Origin: Mansonella perstans
Lineage: Eukaryota; Nematoda; Chromadorea; Rhabditida; Onchocercidae
Assembly: GCA_037074765.1 (NCBI GenBank)
Contig: JBAMDO010000051.1
Location: 186,001-250,000, forward strand
Direction: 5' to 3'
Length of the DNA stretch: 64,000 nucleotides
In this document: positions 53,401-64,000 of the stretch, one piece after another
How the letters are laid out: every line of letters begins with the position of its first letter
Position numbering within the stretch: the stretch's first letter is position 1
The notes under the pieces: generated by a model
Seen by the model: only the letters and a program-made list of their open reading frames with translations
The model's database searches: none
Told to the model about the DNA's origin: nothing
Made by a program: the position numbers and the translations under genes

Positions 53401-55562
53401 ACTATTTGTTACATTCATTCAGTTCACTTGTACTAAATTAGTGATAATTCTTCAAATATTTGATTACTCGTCCAGTTTACTTGGAAGTTTTCATAATTTA
53501 AACTTTCAAATCACTACGGTTAAGATTTAAGATTTCATACATCTGATATTTTTATAACTTCCATGTAATTAATTTAATTTTCTCATTACATTCTGTAATT
53601 TTTCAATTTCATTTTATATTTCTTTTACTTAATTTCTCTTTAACTTTTATTTCATATTTCTTCAAGTTTTTCCTTCATACTTTGGATGAATAAAAATTAA
53701 CTTTCTGTGAAAACATTTCAAAATGAATATATTCACAAGTTATGTGAATAATAATGTTACAGCTAACGTGAGTTAATACGTGTTGTATTATCCATAATTT
53801 TTTTTATTACCTGTAACTAAATTTGATATTTATGAAATATTTGGAAGAATGTAAACGTATATTTACTACGTACAATGACTAAGGCTAAAATTAATTGTAA
53901 CATTTTTCAGATGTGATCTTTGTTCTTTTCCGGAATATAGCAACTTTTAATTTTCATACAAGTAAATTTTATTATAGTAAATTAACAATTCAATAAAATT
54001 TTATTTTTTGCATTTTTTTTGCCTTTGTTTTTTGCCCTTAATTTTTTTTTTTTTTGAAAATTGATAAATTGGAATTTAATACCTTCATTTAATTGTTTTC
54101 AAATTTTTTCTTCTCTTTATTTTTCATTCTTTTGTTATGTCGACCTTTTTTTTGGTCAAGTAGATTTAGAACTCAATATTGAAATTATTTTAAATAAAAA
54201 CAAAATTGTTGCACTTTTTTTTCACACCATTTAACCTTATTGATTTTTTCTTCTCAAAATACACTTAAAATTAATAACATTTGAATTAGTTATTATCAAA
54301 AAAAGAAAATTTCCAATAGATATCTAAATATCATTTAATTTTTTTATTTCTATCGATGTTATTTATTAAAGTGTAAGTAAACAAGCTAGCGCTATGGAAA
54401 TGTGTAATAAGAATAATGGCAGTCAATTAGTTAAAGTTAAAAAAAAAAACTTAAAGCAGTGTATCACTTTGATTGGATGTGTTTTTTTTTGATAAAATTT
54501 TTAAAATATTTTCTTTAATTGATAAGTTATCTGATCATTATTTGTGTAAATACAATGATGATAAAATAGTTCTCAAAGAAATGTTAGAAAGAGTAAGAAA
54601 GAAGGAAGTAAAAGAAAATAGGATGATAATTGAGAAAATAAAAACAACTGGTTATCCATTCGATTTAACATGTTCAAAACTACAGTCACATCGATCAACA
54701 TTTAATTAATTAAATTGTATGCCGTTGTTAATGAACGTAAATAAATTTTTGTTCACTTTTCATCCTTGTTTTTTTTTTCTTTTTTACTTCTGTTGTAATT
54801 GAATAGTTTGGAATTTTTGATGAAAATAAAAATTTGAAAAAAAAACTTAACTTTCATTTCTTATTCAAATTTTAGTTAATGAAAAAAGTTGAAATTGGAA
54901 AAAAAAAAAAGAANTACGTGTATATATGGATTGAGTACGTGTGTTTACGTATTAATTTATACGGATTTCCGCAACTATAGCCACACCTACAATTGGTCAT
55001 TTATTCAAGAAGCAATTTCAGTTTTTTCTTTTTTTTTTTTTTTCATTCATCAACTATAAAATGTCACCATAAAGGATAATGAAATTGAAAAGAAAGAAAA
55101 AGATTGTCAATTGTTTATCACTAATAGATTGTTGGATTGCTGCTACTTCGTCCTTTCTTTTCCTCTTTTCTAATATCATTTGTTACTTGATTAATTAATT
55201 AATTCACTTATTCATTAAAATATTCACATATTTTAATAATTATTAAGTTTTTTCTCATTTATTTTCTCCATAATTTCATCATTTCATTTCCATTTAATTA
55301 TTAATTTATTAATTGATACTTTGTTCACTTATTTAATCATTTTATTGCACTTAAAGCAATTAATACTTCTTATTACTTTTATTTACTTACTCCGTTTTAT
55401 TTATTTATTTCATTTCTATAATTTTCTATCCAGTACCATTCATGCAACTCTAACTTCTTTTCACACCGTTCAACTTCCCGCTTTACCTATCTTTCGCTGT
55501 TTATTTAGAGAAATTCTGTATTTGCTGGTCATTTGTTACTGTTATTATGAGGTCAATTAAAA

Positions 55563-55755
55563 TGAATTCTTTTATCATTCATCATTACAAGGTCAATTGA
55601 AATGAATATTGTTCAGAAAGATCAATTGAAATAAATGTTGTTCAAATCCTTCATTATTAAAATGTCAATTGAAATGAATTTTGTTCAAATCATTTATCAT
55701 TATAAGGTCAATTGAAATGAATTTTGTTCAAATCATTCATCATATATCAATTGCT
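55563..55755. repeat. Irregular tandem repeat around TCAATTGAAATGAAT
   Basis: About five copies of a 30-45 base unit containing GTCAATTGAAATGAAT, TTGTTCA and AATCATTCATCATTA, with variable spacing. It lies ~460 bases upstream of the Q-rich gene's start codon. Confidence 0.7.
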
Positions 55756-56219
55756 AGAAAAATATTGTGAAAGGTATAACAAGTCCAGTTTCATCCTGCT
55801 CCACTAATTATCTGTCATAATTAATTTCTTTTCCTTCTAATTCCATCGTAAAAGCTTGTTTATCACTCTTCCCCTGTTCCCCGCCGTTTCTCAATACACC
55901 GATATTTGTTATCTGAAACAAAATTAAATCATTATTGAATAGCAAATAAAGCTTAATCATTCTAACAATCATCTTTTTTAGCATATGAAAATTTGATTTA
56001 GATTATTCATTAATAAATTTTAAATGTTAAATAAAAATTTTAATTTGTAGTAATTTCTTTCAATAATTAAAATATATTTCTTTCATTTTATTTTATTGAA
56101 GTTTTTTACAAATTTATTTATTTTTTCACCATTCATTCAATCATGTTGATGATTTTGCAAACTTAAATTTTTTTTTGAATTTTATCTTTTAAATTTCTTT
56201 TATTTTTTCTTTTAAGGTA

Positions 56220-59200
56220 ATGAATCATTATTCGTTTTACTTATTTGCATTGTTTCTCACATCAGTATGTATGATAGGTAATTCACAGAAGGTAAGCATG
56301 TTTTAATTCACTCGATGATTTTTTTTTGAAATATTATTTATTACAACAGAACTTTTGCACTGGAAAATTATTTATTTAATAAAATATATTTTTAGCGCAT
56401 TTTTTTTTTCATGAAAAACTTTAATCATTTAGTGAAAACTTAAATTCTAAACTTTCCAGCAAAAAAAGAAATGAATGAAAAATAAAGTTATAAAATTTAT
56501 TTATTTTTCTCATTTTACAGTTACCTGAATGGCTGGATATTTCTACGATAGCTAAAATATACAATATGGGACCACCATATTTTTTGCCGAGATTACCATC
56601 CCTTATGATTCCCAAAACAAGAACGAAACTTTTTGGTCTACCACCACTACCCAGTCATTTTTTCGGTAAATCTCTTTTTACTTACATTTCACTTATATTG
56701 CATCAATTTTTTCATTCATCATAAAAAAGATTGCGAAATAAAAAAGACGAGGAAAAACTTTAATTCGTATAAATGAAAAAAAATGAACAAAACATTTAAA
56801 TAAGATTTTTAACATTTCAAAATTTAAGACGTTAATTACTACCGTTAATTATTATGTTAATGGATTGTTATGGTTTTATCACTTCGATTTCTATGTTTTA
56901 TCTTTCGTTTTTTTATGTGGATTTTTTTTGCCATAGTTTTTTCTTTCTGGTTTCTATTCTTTCATTGAAGAAGATGCGAAGGAGATTGTAGCTTTGAGTA
57001 CTGTATGTCAGATTAGTTTTTGTTTTTCTTGGATATTGGCTATTTAATTTTCACTATTTATCTTATGATTCAATTAATAATTGGTCATTCTTTTTTTTTA
57101 AGAAATCGTTGTTTATGCAGGTTTGATTTATTTGATTTTTGGCAGTTTTTAGCCAACAGAATTATCGGTGATTATCGGGAATATTCTTATAAATGAGGCT
57201 TTGCGCTTTAGGGATATTCTTATATAGACGGAGAGGGTATGCCCTTCAGGAATATTCTTATATAGAGGATATGCGCTTTAGTTTTCGCTCAATTACCGGT
57301 TTTTATTTTTCTGTTGTTTGTTTGTATGGGTTAATTGTCCACTAGAGGATGCCGTAGCAAAGGAGTGAAAATTTTATATCTTGTTTTAATTATGATTTTT
57401 TTGAAAAAAAAATTTTTTTTTTGGTTCTGTTAGTATTTTTTTTTACGCTTTGTTATTGCTAACATATGAGTTATTTGTTTCGTGTTAGGACCGTGATGTT
57501 TGATCACGCTGGATTTTGCAGTAAATTATTTTTTTTCGGTTTTTTTTCCTGTTTTTTTTTTAATTTTTGATGAATTATTAATTTATTGCCTTTACCTTTC
57601 GTCTTTAATCCTAACACAAATAAATCATACGATAGCAATAACAAAAGATAAAAAAATACCAATAAAACCGAAAAACTTGTAAAAAAAAAATTGAACGAAA
57701 ACTGAAGCGCATACTATCCATATAAGAATATCCCCGGTAATTATCGGTAATCCTTTTAGCCTAAAATTAATAAAAATCAAATAATCAAACTTGCATAAAC
57801 AACGGTTTCTTAAAGAAAAGAACGACTAATTATATTTTTTCTTTATTATCATGTTGGTGTATTAATAATCCTAGTTAGTTTTATCAGAATTAATTAGTTT
57901 TAATTACCATTGTCTAGTCATTTGTTAAGACAAAGTAAATAACAGAAAAGCAATTGAATTGTTCTTTTTTTTCGTGAAATTTTCAAAAAAATACTACACA
58001 AGATATTTTTGAATGTTTGCTGGTGAATAATATTATACATTTATAGTGCGTTATGAAAATTTTTGTGAAAAAAGTTTCATTAGTAAAATATGAAAAGCAA
58101 GCAAAAGTAAAAAAAAAAAGAAATAATTTAAGTGTCTAAAAATTGATAGTTTTCGTTGGTTTTTTTATTACTTTTCAAAATGAATAAAAGTTACTGTTGA
58201 ATAATAAACGAAATTAAAAATTTTTGACATTTGATACTGTAAGAGTTGAAAATAGCTTTAAAAATCTTATAATAATAATGAAAAATTCTTACTAATAATT
58301 AATGCTATCGATTATTGTCTGGCAGCTGTCTGGTGTTGTTTGAAATTTGAATTATATTTTTAGTTTTGCTTTAAAAATAGATGTAACACTGAGATAGATA
58401 TATACTAATAAAGGAATTAAAAAAAAAAAAATCAAGAAATTATTACAATGTGATGAAATTTAATGCTGCTGTTTTGAATGGTGAAAAAAAATTTTTAATT
58501 TTCAACTTATTTCATTGTATTGAAATGTTTTTTTAATTGCTAGCATTTCAAATACATCTAATAAAAAATAGCAATCATTATTGCATGCTTTATGCATTCA
58601 AAACTATCTGTGATAAAAAAAATGGTTGTTATAAAAAAGTTTTTAAATTTAAATTTGAGGAATTGCTACTTTTCTTGTTACTTTTCTTTTTCAACTTTCA
58701 TTATTCATCGTAATTTACAAAATTGATTAAAAGGATAAAATTTTCAATTTGTCAGTTTTCATTGAATGGAAAAATTGTAATCAGAGGCAATTTTTTTTAA
58801 ATTTTTTAACAAAAGAAACTGTTCGATTTCAGTGATTAATCAGATAATTTTGCCAAATAAACCGAGTGACCGCAATTAAAGAAAAAATTAGGTTAAATTA
58901 GAGAAATAGGTGAAATCAACAAATTTAAAATTAACAAATTTAAAATTAAAATTAACTTAATTTATTTTAAACAAATTTAAAATGAATTAAGATGAGAAAC
59001 AGCAAAATGAAAATTTTTGCATAAATGAAAAAAAAATAACGAGCAAACATTTGCTGAAAAATATTTATAAAATTTGAACTATTTGAACTTTTGAACAATT
59101 CGAAATATTAAACGATCAATAATTGAAATTATTGCTTAAAATATGCAAATATTTGAGAGTTATATGAAATAGGACTGATTATTTGTTCATTTTTTTTACC

Positions 59201-62200
59201 TGTAATTAATAAATTTTAAAATCTTAATGTAATTTTTTTTTTTTTGCAAGATACCTATTGAATTTGTTTATAATTGGCATCATTTGACTTTACTTTTTTT
59301 TTTTTTTTTAATCTAGAAATGATAACAATTCCAACAGCAGCACTAACACAATCACCAATTGCTGCAAATTATACGACATTTGCGCCATCATTACCGAAGT
59401 TTTTCACCGTACCATTACTTACACTACCACCACCGCCACATATTGATACTTATGGTAGTTCTTTTTTTTTACACTTCAAATTTTTATGATTTCGCAAAAA
59501 ATAAAAAAAGTCTTTGCTAAATTTATACGTAATTTATTTTATGAAGGAAAAAATGAACATTATTTAAAAAAGCCTAATAATTAATAAATTTTGTCATAGT
59601 TACATGCAAATTTAGCAAGGACTTTTTTCGCGATTTTTACATTTGCTAAAATTGTGAATTTCTTTTTACAGAAATAAAATAAAAACGAGCATATTATTAT
59701 CAAATTGAAATTTATAATTTTTTCAAACTTTTAATTTGTAAAAAATTTCTTATTAAGATTTCAAATTTTTGAATTTTAAGAATAAAAAACATAAATTATA
59801 ATTTTTTTTTAAAAAAAGGCATCAATACAATACCAGAATTACCGCCACAGCATGAATCAATCTATAAGGGAATGTTTGCGCCAGATGGAAGTTTAATTGA
59901 AAAGGATACGGTAAAGAAAAATCCGAATACAAAACATATTGCAACAAATCAGGTATCGTTGAGTTGAAAAATTGCTTTTTTTGTGATATACAAAATTATT
60001 AATAATATAAATTTCATAGATTTATGAACAAAATCGATTGGAAAGAAGTGACAAAAGTACACGTAATACACGTAAATCAGATATACGTGCTGCTGATGAT
60101 CCAATTACTTATGATGATTATGAGTTTTATCCGGTAAATTTTTCAAATTCCACTCTCTCTTCTCTCAATAATTAGCATAGGTGTTAAACGTCCATGTGTA
60201 CATATATGTAACATTCCTCATATTACTAAAGATGAGGACAACATTGATAATCGATATTAATCGAAACTTATAGTTCGTTTACGTCAACATTTTGTATTTT
60301 ATACTTACGGATGATAACGTATCTATGTAAATACGGCTAAATACGGCCAGAACGGTTTGGTACTACAAATTCATTTCAATTCATTAGCTACTAAAAATTA
60401 TCATTCTTATCAATCATGGCAGTAATAGAGATATTGACAAATCATGCAATCAATAATAGGCGTAATCATAACTGACAATACATGTAATTATCATTTCTAT
60501 CATATTATTAACTCTATTACACACATGATAATGAATCACATGCAAAAAAAATTTACATTCCTTGCATTTATAAATTATTTCATGCATTGCAAAATCTATA
60601 ACAAGGCATGTTAATATAAAAGCAAATATGTATATCAATAATTAATATATATATATCTATATATGTATATGTATTTGTATAGATGTATATTAGCGCAGAA
60701 TGTATTTTTATTAAAATTATTCAAAATTTTCATTTTTTAATTCTTGCTTCTTGCACTAAAATTTAATTATTAAATTTTTAATAATTTTAGGATAAAAAAT
60801 ATATAAGCGAAGATGAAGAAAGTATAACTGAGGAAAATTTGTTGCGCAAAAATATGCTTTATAATGGAAACAATGCAAAAATTTTATCAACTAAATCAAT
60901 CAATAATGATGAGGTATGGTTGAAAAACTTAAGGGTTTTTCAAAAAACTTTTGCCAACAGTTTATTCTTTTAATTATTTCTCTTTTTTTAAGGAAATTAT
61001 TTCATCTAAATTAAAATTATTGCCCTCGCCTAATGATGTTACAACAACAATTACTACTACAGGTATCATCATATTGCTAAGTAAATTAAAGTTATTGCTA
61101 ACTCAACATTTTAGCGCCAATTTTGTGATATTCATTCCATTTTTAATTTACATTAATGTGAATAAGTAATTATAGTTTCATACTTCCTTCAGTTATAATA
61201 AATTGTTTTCATTCGTAGCGATGAATTATTTTTCTTTGCATTTAATGCTAGAAATTCACTAATGAATGTTTTCGAATTTTTTTTTGAACTTTTAGAAGCA
61301 ACGAAAGAAAATTTAAGTGTGAAATCATCAACACTTACTCGATTGCAAATTTTAACTTCCACTGAAAATGACAAATGGGCAAAGAAGAATTATGATTTTG
61401 GTATTTCTTTTTTAAAAATTAATTTCATTCTTTTATTTCTATCTTTTGAAAAATAATAATGAATGTTGAACAAATTCAACGAAAAAAAGATTTTGAGAGA
61501 AAAAAAAAGAAAAATGAATAAAATTGGATATGAGTCCGTAATGCGATAACTTTGAAATATTAATCATCATTGAAAAATAATCCAACCTTAACTACGTATG
61601 ATGTTAGTTATTGTTTGCAGCATCTAAAGCAGATAGTGAAAAACCGCGTAGAATTTTTCGACGATCAAATGAATCACCGGTACAGGTATTTCCAGCACGA
61701 GTAGTAAAAGAAATAACTCAAAATGAAACTGCTACTGAATTATTAACATGGCAGAAATATAAAAATGGAAATTTGGATCGAACAACAATTCAACCTTATC
61801 AACATCATTTTGTCATTCGAACAACAGTTCAGCCTAACCAACATTTTGCCATTCGTGACGGAGAAATTAAACGCATCGAAGGTTTAATTTCATCTCGTAG
61901 CAGATCTCAATTAGTATCAAAACCATATTCTTTGCAAGAGAAAACAGATGAATTTGAATCAAAACCGTTCAAGCTGTCGCAAAAACTGCCGTCGAAGAAT
62001 TCGATTTCGGAAAAATTCCATGCAAAGGTATGTGTTATTCTGAGTAGTAAATGAATCCAATAGTCACCATCATCATGATACCGAGCTATTAGCAATTAGT
62101 TTAATAACGATATATATCGTTCTTTAAAATTCGATGAATCATCATTCATTTTCGCGCTTATTAATGTTCTACGATTTATACTATTACAGCAGCAGCAACA

Positions 62201-62223
62201 ACAACAACAACAACAACAACAGC

Positions 62224-62296
<73 letters not shown>

Positions 62297-63620
62297 TCAA
62301 CAGCAACAACAACAACAGCAACAACAACAACACGAACAGTCGGTTTTATTGGTCAGTTTTTACAGAATTCATTCTATTCCTTATTTTTGCCAGTTAATTT
62401 ATAAACAACAAATTAATTGTATGTTGATTTTGTTTGCATTTACATTATTTCAGCATAGTCCAAATGCGCATGCACAACCCGCGGTGCAAAATATTTTGAT
62501 AACACCGATAAAGCGCCACTACAAGTGGAACAATCAACATGAACTTCAAGAACAATCTCTCAGATATCGACCACAGCAGCAATCTCCACAATATCAACTT
62601 CAACAACAACATGTTCAATATCAACTCCAACAACAACAACCCGTTCAATATCAAACTCAACAACAACAACCTGTTCAATATCAGCCCCAACAACAACAAC
62701 CTGTTCAATATCTACCCCAACAACAACAACTTGTTCAGTATCAACCCCAACAACAACAACTTGTTCAGTATCAACCCCAACAACAAGAACAACAATCTGT
62801 TCAATATCAACCCCAACAACAACCTCTTCAATATTTTCAATATCAATCACAACTACCTCTTCAATATCAACCTAAACAACAATCCCCTCAATATCAACCT
62901 CAACAACAACCAATCCAGTATCAAACTGAACAACAACTACTCCAATATCAACCTGGACAACAGTCTTTCCAGCATCAACTTCAACAACAACAATATCCTC
63001 AATACCAATTCCAGCAACAACCGTATCCGATTCGTGATCCCGAAGATGAAGCTTATCTACGAGAAATAGAAGAATATGATCATTTCTGGGAAAATCAGCG
63101 TGTTAGTAATTTGAATGATTTAAATTTGGTTTAATTAATTTCATATATACGAATAAAGATATAAATAGAAATGAGGAACAAATTAAATTTCTTTTTCAAA
63201 ATAAAAAGAAAACAAATCAAATACATTTGAAATTTCATCATTTATTTTTGATTTCAGATTCGAAATACGCAATATTATCAGTCACAGGTCCGTTACACAA
63301 TAAAAAATTATCTATAAAATTATGTGCTATTTCTCAATTGATATCTGACTGTCTACTTTGTGCAGACAATAATTAAAAGAATGAATTGATATCTTAAGAA
63401 AGATCAAAGAATAATTATATCCAGATATTATATTTTGTGATTTTATGAATTTAATTACTTTTTTAATTGTATTTTCAGATGAATAATAAGAACTATGCAT
63501 TAAAACATTGAATCGCAGCTCATTTATTTTTAATTACTCATTATAATAAAATTAAATTTTTTATCCAGATAGCAGTAACAATATCACCAAATTTGCAATC
63601 TGTTAACCTTCTACAACGAC

Positions 63621-63654
<34 letters not shown>

Positions 63655-63707
63655 ACAGCAACAGCAACAGTGGCAGCAGCAACAGTTTTCACAGCCACAG
63701 CATTTAG
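56220..63707 (+). CDS. Secreted glutamine-rich repetitive protein, 13 exons seen, 3' end beyond the window
   Basis: Exons: 56220-56291, 56521-56665, 59317-59454, 59819-59952, 60020-60133, 60791-60913, 60993-61062, 61296-61400, 61621-62027, 62190-62351, 62454-63101, 63258-63287 and 63569-63707; all phases agree (~762 codons so far). Exon 1 encodes a signal peptide (core YLFALFLTSVCMIG, then NSQK). Exons 2-9 are Pro/Thr/Ser-rich and charged without a known domain. Exon 10 is a ~46-residue Gln tract (CAA/CAG). Exon 11 holds a ~10-residue repeat of QYQPQQQQPV type, about 20 copies, ending in an acidic block. Exon 13 is again Gln-rich. There are almost no cysteines. It is probably extracellular: a cuticle, eggshell or microfilarial-sheath component is conceivable because filarial sheath proteins include secreted low-complexity Gln-rich products, but no specific homologue was recognised. 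An extra exon in the 2.6 kb second intron cannot be excluded. Confidence 0.75.
57079..57831. mobile_element. Foldback / MITE-like element with long inverted repeats
   Basis: The left arm (57079-~57294) and the reverse complement of the right arm (~57691-57831) share the same order of blocks: ATTGGTCATTC / ATTAGTCGTTC, TTAAGAAATCGTTGTTTATG, TTTGATTATTTGATTTTT, TTATCGGTGATTATCGGG and GATATTCTTATATAGA..GCGCTTTAG, then TTTTCGCTCAATT. The left arm carries about three copies of a ~36-base sub-repeat (GGATATTCTTATATAGA...) against one on the right. The ~400 bases between the arms are T-rich with no transposase frame. This is the layout of a non-autonomous DNA transposon. It sits in the second intron of the Q-rich gene. 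A target-site duplication could not be defined (AT-rich flanks). Confidence 0.8.
62190..62332 (+). repeat. CAA/CAG microsatellite encoding poly-Gln
   Basis: About 47 nearly uninterrupted CAA codons with a few CAG and one CAT inside exon 10 of the secreted protein. Likely to vary in length between individuals. The matching frame of the opposite strand and the poly-Asn frame in the plus strand are shadows. Confidence 0.95.
62556..63018 (+). repeat. Coding minisatellite, ~30 bp unit (QYQ-P/L-QQQQ-P/L-V)
   Basis: Imperfect tandem units of about 24-33 bases (CAATATCAACCCCAACAACA type) within exon 11, in register with the reading frame. The middle copies at 62640-62790 are most alike and the outer ones are diverged. 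Confidence 0.9.
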
Positions 63708-64000
63708 GTTTAGAATTTTATTTTATTTTAATTTAATTTATTTTCAAAATTTCCATCAGTTTTATAAAAGATTTTTATAAATATATTGCATTTATTTTAT
63801 TCCTTGTAAATTCGATTCTAGAAAAATGAAAAATAATAAACTTTTAATAGAATGCATTCCAAATTTAAGTTTAAAACTTTAAATTGAATTATTAAATTAA
63901 ATGATCTGAAAACTGAAAGAGAAGAAAAAGAAGAGAGAGAAAAAAAGCAATAAATTCTTAGAAACAAATAAATATGACAAAATATTATTTTAATTTAATT

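Larger units (their letters stand above)
48817..56219. other. 7.4 kb gene-poor, extremely AT-rich stretch
   Basis: I found no exon pair or conserved domain here. Homopolymer A and T runs are frequent. One undetermined base (N) is at about 54914. Local duplications at 50398-50483 and 55563-55755 are listed separately. It should contain the divergent upstream regions of the four-span gene (-) and the Q-rich gene (+). Confidence 0.5.

Noticed and set aside
62134..63069. Poly-Asn frames (+) and Leu/Val-rich frames (-) across the Q-rich exons
   Set aside because: Alternative-frame and antisense readings of CAA repeats; the Gln frame is the one that splices in phase with upstream and downstream exons.

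Overview
The window is nuclear DNA from a nematode, most likely a filarial (onchocercid) worm. It is very AT-rich, and every recognisable gene is split into many short exons with GT..AG introns of tens to a few hundred bases (several reach 1-3 kb). Some starts lie just downstream of a TTTCAG-like acceptor, as expected for spliced-leader trans-splicing. A worm-type BEL/Pao retroelement fossil is present. No bacterial operon, CRISPR array, tRNA or rRNA was seen. The species call is inference. All gene models are hand-spliced with phase checked at every junction, and none has been compared with transcripts.

Layout. 113-831 (+): a small six-cysteine protein of unknown function. 3184-6351 (-): a chromodomain protein with a probable C-terminal chromoshadow-like domain. 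8920-10122 (-): ribosomal protein L10, complete. 13284-16849 (-): a Tribbles pseudokinase, complete, with a COP1-degron-like motif. 17783-18450 and 19075-19262: two minisatellites. 19549-21357 (+): a broken multi-exon gene. 22009-23805 (-): the STEEP1/CXorf56 homologue, complete. 25482-26475 and 30233-31215: two direct copies of a ~1 kb repeat flanking a second broken gene (26863-30003, +). 33204-35517 (+): ribonucleotide reductase small subunit, complete with all iron ligands and the radical tyrosine.

37515-38949 and 39992-41560 (-): two unrecognised multi-exon genes that may be related to each other. 42680-43400 (-): a decayed BEL/Pao retrotransposon fragment. 46473-48816 (-): a four-span membrane protein resembling the LAPTM4-like group. 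48817-56219: a long, very AT-rich gene-poor stretch. 56220 to beyond 63707 (+): a secreted, glutamine-rich, repetitive protein whose second intron holds a 753 bp foldback element. This gene runs off the right edge.

The genes do not form a pathway. L10 and the reductase are housekeeping functions (translation and dNTP supply), the chromodomain protein and Tribbles are regulatory, and the right-hand gene looks like a fast-evolving extracellular protein. The most notable items are the Tribbles COP1-like motif, the STEEP1 homologue in a nematode, the disrupted gene bracketed by 1 kb direct repeats, the intronic foldback element and the Q-rich secreted protein.
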